A stretch of DNA of 64,000 nt, from contig CP007053.1 in the NCBI GenBank assembly GCA_000242935.3, positions 992,001-1,056,000 of the forward strand. The letters run 5' to 3'. Below are positions 8,501 to 16,600 of this stretch, in pieces. The position numbers and the translations under genes were made by a program. Source of the DNA: Opitutaceae bacterium TAV5. GTDB lineage: Bacteria; Verrucomicrobiota; Verrucomicrobiia; Opitutales; Opitutaceae. Each line of letters starts with the position of its first letter. Within the stretch, counting starts at the first letter, position 1. Under the pieces are notes generated by a model that saw only the letters and a list, made by a program, of their open reading frames with translations, did no database searches and was not told where the DNA came from.

Positions 8501-11500
8501 GTACGGTATCGCCTCTCCAGTAGCGTAATGCTGCTACCGGTCCCTCCCGTCGAATCGGTTCGGGTTCGGGCGCGTCGTGAGCGATCGTCACCTCTTTGGG
8601 CCGCGGCGTCACCCGGATCGGCAGCAGGACTACTGCCGACAGGTCTGCCGGGTCGCGCGGCGAGCTGTTGCGACCCGCCTCGTTTCCGTTGCTGGTGCCG
8701 TCGCCGTCTGCATCACCGCCTGCACTGCCCGAACCGGAACTCCCCGAGGCGGCTGCGATCATCCTCCCGTCAAGACCGCCAATCGGACTTACTCCTATCG
8801 ACAGGTCGGTTGTCGAAGCCGGTAGACCCGGTGTTTTCACAACTCCATTCCATCCGACACCGAACCCCGGTTCCATCCCTCCTGAACTGGCCTGGGGAGG
8901 TATTGTTTCCGGCCAGTCCCACAGATCATAGGCCGCCCGGTACAGGTCGCCCATGCCGTCGCCATAGGTGTCGGGATTGTTCGGATTGGTTCCGTAAAGA
9001 CGGGTCTCGTCCCAATCCGGTACCCCGTCTCCATCACTGTCCGTTCCGGCCGGTACTGCGTCCGCATAGTGAGGATATTTCCCCTGAAGGTATTCGTCCA
9101 CATTGACGATCCCGTCACCATCCGGATCTGCCTGGCCGTCGGCCGCATCCAGCGGATCGAATCCGTAGTACACTTCCCATCCGTCTGGCATGCCGTCGCC
9201 ATCGCTATCCCGTTTCAACGGGTCGGTGTGATGCACAAAAATCTCGTCGTAATCGTTCAGATAGTCCCCGTCGGTGTCCTGTGAACGGGGGTTGGTCCCG
9301 TACACGTGCACCTCGTCGTAGTCGCTCAGGCCGTCGCCGTCCGTATCCACCAGACGCGGGTTGGTGGAGTACTGATTCAACTCCTCGCCATCGGTCAGGC
9401 CGTCGCCGTCGGTGTCGGCATTCTGCGGATCGGTGCCGGCGGTGTATTCCTGTTTCTCCGTCGCGCCGTCCTCGTCGCGGTCGCGGTTGGGCTCGAGCGA
9501 CGGGTCCTCGGGATGCGACAGGGCGTGCAACTCGGCCGACTCCAGCACGCGCGTATAGAGGCGCATGTCGTCCAGCAGACCGTTGGGCGTGCGCGGCCGG
9601 GGCAGCGTGCGCTGGCTGCCGATGATCAGCGGCCACTCCGTGGGCTCGAAGGGCGCGGCCAGCGCGGCGTCGTCCAGCACTCCCGCGTCCTCGCCGTCGA
9701 GCAGCAGGCGCAACTGCCCCTGCTCGCGATCGAGGATCAGGGCAAGGTGATTCCAGCGGCCGGCGGTGACGACGCCGGTGCCGGCAAAACTCTGCGGCTC
9801 GCCGTCCTGCCACCAGGTGAACACGACCCGGGCGGTCTTGCCGCTGACCGCGCCCGAACCGGCTTCGGCCTCCGGCACCAGTTCCAGCGTGTAGCTGCCG
9901 CGCTTGTCGAACAGTTGCTGCGTCTGCCGCAGGGAGTTGGCAGCAGGCTTGAACCACAGCGACACGGTGGCGCTGCCGGCCAGCGCCAAGTCCTCGTGAT
10001 CCTTGATCACCGCGCAGGCGTCTTTCCCGTCCAGTTGGAGGGCGCTCTTCACGCGCCCTCCCGAAGTCACTTTGGCGCCGCCGGTGAGCAACCCGTCGTG
10101 CCGGAGGCTGGCCGAATCGTTGAAGGCCCCGTTCGCTTCGCCGGAGTCGAATCGCCACCAGGCGACCAGCCCTTCGCGGAAGCTGAGCGGATCGAAGCCC
10201 TGGGCGATTTCCCAGCCATCGCCGAGCCCGTCGCCATCGGTGTCAAAATCGTATGGCAGCAAGCCGCGCTGGTATTCTTCGAGGTTGGTCAGGCCGTCCC
10301 TGTCGGTATCCTTGGCCGCATCGGTCGGGTCGCGCGGATCGAGCTTGTTGTGCGCTTCCCAGCCGTCGGTCATGCCGTCGCCGTCGGTATCGGGATTTTG
10401 AGGATCGGTGCCCCAGGCCTGCTCCGCCAGATCGGACAGACCGTCGCCATCCGTGTCGGTACCGTCGTCCTGCAACTGCCAGTAATGCGAGAGGCCGGAG
10501 CGGAAATGGCTGGGCTGGTGAGAATCGAAAACCCGGGGCACGGTGCCCCAGAGCACTTCCTGCAGATCGGACAGGCCGTCGTCGTCGGTGTCGGCCTTGA
10601 GGGGGTTGGCATCGAACTCGTATTCGAGGCGGTTGATCAGGCCGTCGCCATCGGTGTCGAGGTCGGCATCGCGGGGATCGGTCGGGTCGAGGCCGTACTG
10701 CAGTTCCCAGCCGTCGGGCATGCCGTCGCCATCGGTATCGATATTGTCGGGACGGTGGCCGCCGGCCCATTCCTGCCAGTTGCTGACGCCGTCGCCATCA
10801 CCGTCCTTGTCGCCGTCGGCCACGAGCGGGTCCATGATGCCGGGGTAGCGGTCCTCGTAGTCGTCGGGCATCCAGTCGCCGTCGGTGTCCTGCCAGCCGA
10901 CGCGCAGGCTCGTCTGGAAATCCGTCGAGATGAGTTCCTGGCGGGCGACGAGGGGATCGGTGCCGACGGAGATTTCGTAAACGTCGGGGATGCCGTCGCC
11001 ATCGGTGTCGGGGTTGTGCGGATCGGTTCCGTAGAGGTTGATTTCATCCTCATCGCTCAGGCCGTCGCGGTCGGAATCGAGGTTGTGCACCAGCATGTCG
11101 GTGCCGGCCAGGTATTCCTCGAGGTTGGTCAGGCCATCGCCGTCGATGTCTTCGGAGGCGTCGGCAGCATGGAGAGGATTCAGGTATGAGCGGAGAACTT
11201 CGTAGGCATCGGGAAGGCCGTCGCCGTCGGTATCGGCGTGACGGGGATTCGTGTGGTAGACTCCGAGTTCGATGAGGTCCGGGATGCCGTCGCCGTCCTC
11301 GTCGCCATCCGCCCAGATGACGGAAGCGTTGTACCAAGCGCCGCTTCCCGTCAAAAGAGTCCACGACGAAGATTGATAGAGATCTCCGGCTGTATATGGC
11401 CAGTCATAGCCATGCACGGGAACGGGGCAACTGGCAGTTGTTTGCCCCTGATAGATGGCCAGCCATCCTTCCTGCTCGCCCTGAGGACCCTGGAGAGGGT

Positions 11501-12782
11501 CTCTTGCATACATCATCATGAGTTCCCTGTTCTCCGTACCCCAGGCAAACCAGTTACCGCTGGTAACATAATACGGTGGGAAATAGATGTCGGAATAAGT
11601 CGGCGTGACAGGCAGCCGATTGCCATCTTCATCTCTGGGTTCATCCGGTGGTGCCAGAGGTCTCATGATTATTCCCTGAAATACAGGCCGAGGCGGGACA
11701 GGCACATCGATATCCCCGAAACGGATACTTTCCATGCCGGAAGCAGGTCCGTTTTTCGGCATGACCGTTTTGAAGGTCTCCGTCTGGAAAATCACCGGAA
11801 GGTCCCGGACAAACAATGTAGCCCGCACGGTGATGTCGCCTGCCGGCAGGAGCTCGATGTAATTTCCCGGGTAGTACACCGGGCTGCTCGTCACGGGTTC
11901 CGTCCCGTCGAGCGTGTAGCGAATGACGCCCAGGTGATTTGGGTTTTCGATGGCCACGGCAAGGGACTGAGGCGCGGCCGTCGTCTTCAGGCCGGTGTAC
12001 GGTTTGATGTAGAGCGGCTCCAGAGTTGTTTTGATGGTCGGGTTATACCCGCGGTTGGCCTCCACGATGTTGGGCAGGTTGTCGCCATCGGGATCGTCCC
12101 ATGGTCCCTGATCGAGGTTGCCGAAATAATGCAGTTCCCAGGCATCGTCGAGGCCGTCGCCGTCGCTGTCGCCTCCGGCGAAGGCGGAGTTCGGTTCCCA
12201 GCCTTCGGAGTCGTGGCTGCCGCGGGGATCGACGCCTCGGGTGAGAATGGTCACCGGAACGGTCATCCCCCGGGTGACCATTTCTTTGTCACTCATAATT
12301 GTTGTTCCCGGGCCATGACCGGAGCCGGTGCTCCACATCATGTAAAGCTCGGGCAGGGGAACGTGGACAACGCCGCCATTGGGGCGGATATCGGGAGCGG
12401 TGAAGGGAATCCGCAGAACGGCCGTCGTCACAGAAGCATTGTCGTCAAACGATCCGGTTAGTGTTTCGGTATAACTGTAATACGATCCTGTCTGGCAATC
12501 ATTGTCATACGTCCATGTCACGGAGCCGTCACGGATCGAGCAATCGACAACGATTTCGAGGCTCCCGCCCTCCTCGACCGAATACGGGCTGTTCCGGGGT
12601 TTTATGACAGCCCTGGGTGGAGTAAGGCCGGTGATGACGGTCCGGGGACCGACGCAGGGTATCCCGATAGGCGGATTGTTGTTGGTATCACCATACGCAC
12701 CGGACAGGAGCAGGAAAAACAGGATCGGGAAAAGGCAGCGTTTCATGCGAGGGAATGAGGGAGTGTGGACGGGGAGGATCAC
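5562..12782 (-). CDS. Giant secreted TSP3/LamG protein with C-terminal alpha/beta-hydrolase tip
   Basis: The protein has 2406 residues, with a signal peptide in KRCLFPILFFLLLSGAYG. The annotated ATG at 12782 overlaps the upstream stop (ATGA); an alternative ATG at 12746 would give a cleaner signal peptide. In order: an Ig-like region (about 45-190); a TSP3 calcium repeat (about 205); a chitobiase-like beta-domain with YTLDGTEP (about 260-330); a long TSP3 array (about 470-860); a LamG-like domain starting GLVAWWRFD (about 870-1080); a second TSP3 array (about 1090-1290); a Gly-rich linker (about 1530-1580); an EF-hand-like DANRNGRIDDQDD (about 1755); and from about 2000 an alpha/beta-hydrolase with VHGIDMT, AHSLGN and RIDHSGQF. 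About 25 DxDxDG units are visible. The last 400 residues are AT-richer than the body and are duplicated downstream, so the tip looks exchangeable. Surface or extracellular action is inferred. Confidence 0.8.
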   Translation of the reverse strand: MILPVHTPSFPRMKRCLFPILFFLLLSGAYGDTNNNPPIGIPCVGPRTVITGLTPPRAVIKPRNSPYSVEEGGSLEIVVDCSIRDGSVTWTYDNDCQTGSYYSYTETLTGSFDDNASVTTAVLRIPFTAPDIRPNGGVVHVPLPELYMMWSTGSGHGPGTTIMSDKEMVTRGMTVPVTILTRGVDPRGSHDSEGWEPNSAFAGGDSDGDGLDDAWELHYFGNLDQGPWDDPDGDNLPNIVEANRGYNPTIKTTLEPLYIKPYTGLKTTAAPQSLAVAIENPNHLGVIRYTLDGTEPVTSSPVYYPGNYIELLPAGDITVRATLFVRDLPVIFQTETFKTVMPKNGPASGMESIRFGDIDVPVPPRPVFQGIIMRPLAPPDEPRDEDGNRLPVTPTYSDIYFPPYYVTSGNWFAWGTENRELMMMYARDPLQGPQGEQEGWLAIYQGQTTASCPVPVHGYDWPYTAGDLYQSSSWTLLTGSGAWYNASVIWADGDEDGDGIPDLIELGVYHTNPRHADTDGDGLPDAYEVLRSYLNPLHAADASEDIDGDGLTNLEEYLAGTDMLVHNLDSDRDGLSDEDEINLYGTDPHNPDTDGDGIPDVYEISVGTDPLVARQELISTDFQTSLRVGWQDTDGDWMPDDYEDRYPGIMDPLVADGDKDGDGDGVSNWQEWAGGHRPDNIDTDGDGMPDGWELQYGLDPTDPRDADLDTDGDGLINRLEYEFDANPLKADTDDDGLSDLQEVLWGTVPRVFDSHQPSHFRSGLSHYWQLQDDGTDTDGDGLSDLAEQAWGTDPQNPDTDGDGMTDGWEAHNKLDPRDPTDAAKDTDRDGLTNLEEYQRGLLPYDFDTDGDGLGDGWEIAQGFDPLSFREGLVAWWRFDSGEANGAFNDSASLRHDGLLTGGAKVTSGGRVKSALQLDGKDACAVIKDHEDLALAGSATVSLWFKPAANSLRQTQQLFDKRGSYTLELVPEAEAGSGAVSGKTARVVFTWWQDGEPQSFAGTGVVTAGRWNHLALILDREQGQLRLLLDGEDAGVLDDAALAAPFEPTEWPLIIGSQRTLPRPRTPNGLLDDMRLYTRVLESAELHALSHPEDPSLEPNRDRDEDGATEKQEYTAGTDPQNADTDGDGLTDGEELNQYSTNPRLVDTDGDGLSDYDEVHVYGTNPRSQDTDGDYLNDYDEIFVHHTDPLKRDSDGDGMPDGWEVYYGFDPLDAADGQADPDGDGIVNVDEYLQGKYPHYADAVPAGTDSDGDGVPDWDETRLYGTNPNNPDTYGDGMGDLYRAAYDLWDWPETIPPQASSGGMEPGFGVGWNGVVKTPGLPASTTDLSIGVSPIGGLDGRMIAAASGSSGSGSAGGDADGDGTSNGNEAGRNSSPRDPADLSAVVLLPIRVTPRPKEVTIAHDAPEPEPIRREGPVAALRYWRGDTVHVDEEVGDGRGNLIAAVDRVYVEDPTGQVEREQIGTGGGLKAGVRSDAHLGEPADTTYNYRSGYNITTFVEKLPVDENGYVRFRIVAEVGVPSKRLPKPGGGGDGDGGENPSNPGTDGPGGNEGGYYGGGPGSGPGGWGPWLAGVLIGGFNGSGTGNPTTPSPYKWEPPPKPTYAATRMTAYIINRADLSVSHAVKPDDYLSEEDEDEIGGIASLAKEDKTAPGVIIVPEVKSKLRLGRGPLGTEQLVLTWDSSKLIIPDPENPQGPALASPKVFAGNEVRFLELYGKENTAARVQVKLEAQRAGGSPITSDAPDTVQVVLAPMTLRVDANRNGRIDDQDDGVATQEKPYRFWLNDDQDTQYSSLFWTDIDPERYPPNRPDSADRIINSPRDCEDLARLWFGLQTLADMLKKEDGELYLGFKWKNTSGTKPALRLFRAADPAGDLGHIKSVSIAREQSSGVSVTAHNFCLLDISAPDIAVAASGVVDTVTPAGASPADFIFKRRDLEKLESNNPWLYLLFEGVEEGIAELTPVIVQKPADGDWRLVAKGDSVWIELINIRKMYMRAHSTPLPDNFPLPFDLSQASNPPYPFIYDENGALQVPEYYLGYALGDSTSDDLSRYPFTPPSDEKPECVVFVHGIDMTVPAQQGYAQSFLKRLWWEGYQGRFVAFRWATTLQDDDMFKFFSLETGANFQIFNGGEYRSWKGGASLCKYMTHLKGELPTNSTVSLVAHSLGNACAAEALRQGMQVDNFVAMEAAVPLSCYFSESQFAPAEERLVTAELEYQKANPATPEYASQGGYHGYLASIKNNVSDNFVCYYNKDDFWLMTGKTSAWAFQSSVDWLTNEVTGKPGDRVGPSEYSVKEEGGPWFEYEGLTEHERPVRDPHEIMAFVSRPRTRALGAVENDSMLPPGVEGVNMNSQFGFERSRIDHSGQFQRNIQYMYEDGKGNSWLDRENREKSFYQTLMEHLDVSSSLVPTP

Positions 12783-13675
12783 CGGCTTCGTTGCGACAGG
12801 TAGGCGGAGGCCGCCCGGCGGGCCGGCTCCGGGAGGGTGGAATCGGTCTGCCAGTTCAGGGCGAGGGCAACGAGATCGTCACTGGCCACCTGCATCTGCT
12901 GGCAGAGGGCGAGCGCACCGATCCGCGAGTGCAGCCCCATGCTTTTGTCGGTGGCGATGCGGATCGCCTCGGCCGGAAGGTCCAGCCCGGGGAGGCTGAC
13001 GGTGCGGGTCTCCCGGTTGCTCATATCGTAAAGACCGAGCAGGGCCGTGCCGGCATAGGAGGCTTCCCGCGCTTTCAGGGTATCGCACAGCGTTTCCACG
13101 GCGAGTTGCTGTTCGGCTTCCGGGAGCCGCGGAGCCCAGGTGGCGAGGTGCTGCAGCGCGTAGTCGCGGAGCGCGGAATCCTGGGCGGGATCGGCTGCCT
13201 GCTCCGCGAGCACGGGAACGAGGGCGAGCGTTTCATCGGTACGGGTGCGCAGCACATTGAGCAGGTCGTTGCGGATGGCGCGTTCCAGCATGGCCGGTTT
13301 TTCTTCTGCCGGCACCGGCGAGCGCAGGTAATCGAAACAGGCGGCCAGCAATTCCGGTGTCAGGGCAGCGGTTGCGAGGTCATTGACGGCCCGTTGCCGC
13401 TCCGCCCAGGGCCAGTCGGCATCGGTCACGACCAGCAAAACCGGATGCGTGGCCGCAAACTGCCGCCACGGGGCCTGATCTGCGTGGGCAGCGACAACGG
13501 CTGTTTGCGCCGTTTCCGGGTCGGCGGGCGCCGCTGAACTGCCAGTTGCCCCGTTGTCCGGCGGCAACGCTCCTCCCTGCCACCACCACAGACCGGCAGC
13601 GATGGCCACAGCCAGGACCGTGATGCCGACAATCCATCGACGGCTCCGGGATTTTATCGGGGTCGGGGTGTTCAT
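12779..13675 (-). CDS. Membrane-anchored helical protein of unknown function
   Basis: This 298-residue protein has a basic N-terminus and one transmembrane segment (WIVGITVLAVAIAAGLWWW, about residues 14-32), a short Pro/Ser/Gly linker and then an Ala/Leu-rich, mostly helical region resembling HEAT-like or TPR-like solenoids (for example DYALQHLATWAPRLPEAEQQ). No catalytic motif was recognised. The ATG at 13675 lies four bases after the stop of the 1827-residue gene and was preferred to a GTG at 13699. The stop overlaps the start of the 2406-residue gene (ATGA). The tight linkage suggests an accessory role, perhaps secretion or assembly, for the two giant proteins; that is inference. Confidence 0.6.
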   Translation of the reverse strand: MNTPTPIKSRSRRWIVGITVLAVAIAAGLWWWQGGALPPDNGATGSSAAPADPETAQTAVVAAHADQAPWRQFAATHPVLLVVTDADWPWAERQRAVNDLATAALTPELLAACFDYLRSPVPAEEKPAMLERAIRNDLLNVLRTRTDETLALVPVLAEQAADPAQDSALRDYALQHLATWAPRLPEAEQQLAVETLCDTLKAREASYAGTALLGLYDMSNRETRTVSLPGLDLPAEAIRIATDKSMGLHSRIGALALCQQMQVASDDLVALALNWQTDSTLPEPARRAASAYLSQRSR

Positions 13676-13679
13676 GGCG

Positions 13680-16600
13680 TCATTTGGTGCCGATGACACT
13701 GTCGCGCCAGACGAGGTGGGTGCGGTGACAGTTGGAGGTCGTGGTACCCGGAGGCATCAGGAAACGCACGCGGGCCATGCCCAATTCGTCAAAATCCTCC
13801 GGCTTGAGTGTCACCGAACGGGTGCCGTCGGCCAACACCACGCCCGCCACGATGACCTCGAGACGAACCGTGTGTTCGGGACGCATGGGGCTGAGAATCA
13901 CCATCGTTTCCACCTCGCGGGTGCCGTCGGGCAGGGTATCGATCAGGTGCGTGTAGGTATCGACGGTGGCGTGGACAGCGGAACCGGGCGCCTCGGCGGC
14001 AGCCAGGACCGGGCCATCCTGGCCAGCCCGGGCAATGACGTGGTGCATGACATTGTCGTCCGCCTGCCAGGCGATCTGCGTGCTGCTGCCCGGGACGGAT
14101 ACGAGACCGAGCCGGGGATCGGCCTCGAGTATCACGCCGGATGGCAGCGCCGGCCGGTTCATGATCCGCTCGCGCAGAATGAGACCGGGCATCGGCGGCA
14201 GCTCCGCCGAGTAAACCTGCACGGTCGTCGTCGCTTGCTGCGGGCCGCCCTGCGTTCCGGTCACGGTACCGGTGAGCAGGAATGTGCCGGAGTCCGGGAA
14301 GGTCAGCTCGGCGAGATTGCCGTCGGGTTCGAGGGTCACGGGGACGCCTCCCCGGACAAGAGAGACAGTCTGCCCCGGTTCCGTATCCGTTGCAGCCACC
14401 GAGACCAGGAGGCTGGAACCGGCCCGCAGGTGCAGCGTGCCGCCGTCCATCACGTTGTGCGGAGCCCGGCGAGCGATGAAACGCCGGGAAACCGCGCCGT
14501 TCTCGCCCGACCAGGAAACGGAAACATCAGCTCCCCTCGGCAACGGCAACGAGGCAAACCAGCGATAGCCCGCTCCCGGAGAAACAGTCACAGATTCCTC
14601 ATTGGCCAGCAGCCCGGCAAGGCGAGGCCAGCGAGCGCGTCCTTCCAGAGGAAACGGAGACACCGCCGAAGTCACGATTCCGGATTCGCCGGGATCGACA
14701 TGGATGCCGTTGTAAAGGTGCAGGCGACGATCGATCCAGTCGGCAACACCGTTGCCATCCTCATCCGCACCGCCGATGGCATGCAGTGACACGGAATTTA
14801 CCCGCAGTCTCGGCTCGGGCTGCGACCCGTCCCAGAACACATGGATCGAGTGAACGCCCTTTTTCAGCCAAGGGGTGAACCAGAATCCGGATACCGCCTT
14901 CCCGTCCGGCAGCGCCGTCACCGTTCGTGTGCCGGCATACTGGCCATCAATGAAGAGCTTGAGCCGGAACAAGGACGGGCTCTCCTTGCCGGCCACAGAC
15001 TCCTGTGCAGAGATTTCGAACAGGAACAGGCCATCGGCCGGTGTTGCCAGAGCCCAGGAGAGGCCGCCGCGCCGTTCCTGCGCAATCGCAGTGCGGCCGG
15101 CCGTATCCATTGTCCACGGACCACTGCGGGCGTATGCCTCCACACCGGTGGCCCGGGATGCGACATAAAGAGATGCCCCGGCCTGGACCAGATCTTCCAA
15201 GGCCGGCTCCCGCGCCGACGTCGTGGCCAAGGTGGCAGGGTCGGCCAGCCCATCCCATTCGTTCATCCACCTGACGGAATCGAAAGTCGTGAGCCCGGCA
15301 TCGGAGGGCATGCCGTCCGGCGCGGTGTCCCGGTTCACCGCTCCGACCGTAAACCCGAGGACACCGGGCGATGCCGTCGAGGAACCCCAGGCCACGTAAC
15401 CGACCACGACATCGTCTTCAGTGAAGGTGACCGGGCAATCCGCCACCTTGCGCATCTCGCCCGCCTTGGTCCGGGCAAAAAGGGAGACCACCGCCCCAGT
15501 GCGCCGCACGGCAAAATGCGTGTAGTCGAGCGACGTTCCTCCGGCTGTCGTAATGCTTGCCACCCGCCCGGCCTTGACCACCCGATAGCGGATGAGCCAT
15601 CCGGAGGAACGGTTACGGGTGATCGCCACGTAAGGCGCATCTTTCTCGAGCGAGGCGCGGACCATGATGCCGCCTTCCAGATCGGTGCGGGTGGTGTCGG
15701 CAAAATGCACTGCGCCATCGCACGAAAAGTTGCCCGTGACAGGCTGGTACAGGATGCCGCCCGCGTCGGATTTGCCGCTGAAGGTGCCCGCATTGGTCCA
15801 GAGGAACACGCGACCTTCGGACTGCGCCACATACTGGAACGCCTTGCCGCCAATGCTGCCTGACTGCCAGGGGGGCGGCGCGCCGAGCGTCACCGCCGAG
15901 TCCGCATCGAGCGGGTCGGTGCCGAACTCCAGCTCGGCGTAGTCGGAGACACCGTCGCCATCCGTATCCACTTTTCCGGGATGCAGCCCGAGGCGGTATT
16001 CCTCAAAATTGGATAAACCGTCTCCATCCCTGTCTCCATGGGTTCCGTTAACCCCGCTTCCGCTGGTGACGCTGAGACCATGCGCGATCTCCCAGGCATC
16101 GGACAGGCCATCCTCGTCCTGATCGTCCGCAAAGCGCGGGAAGGCCTCGAGGTATTCGCTCGTAATGACCGCGCGTGCGGTCGTGTCCGGAATCTGCCAG
16201 GCCACCGAAACGTGATCCGAACCGGTGCCCTGTTTTTGCAGGATTTCGACAAAGTAGCGCTGACCGGCCTGCAGGGTGATGACGGCCGACTGCTGCGAGG
16301 CCCGTGTGGTCCATACGCGGTAGCCGGTGCTGCCCTGGTTGAGCGCGATGCGACGACGGGCAAACGGTGTCTCGTCCGTGGACAGCCACAGTTCGCATTC
16401 GTCGTCGCCGGCAATCCAGAACGTGTAGTCGCCCGTCACCGGCGGCAGCAGCCAGGCGCGGATACGGGTGCCGTAGTTGGTGCCCCGGGTCGGGGTGTTC
16501 GGCAGTTCCAGTTTGTCGATCAGCGTGCGCAGGTCGGGCGAATCGACAAACCGGCTGTCGACGGTCAGCAGATTGACGGTGCTGCCGGTGATGCCGTTCC

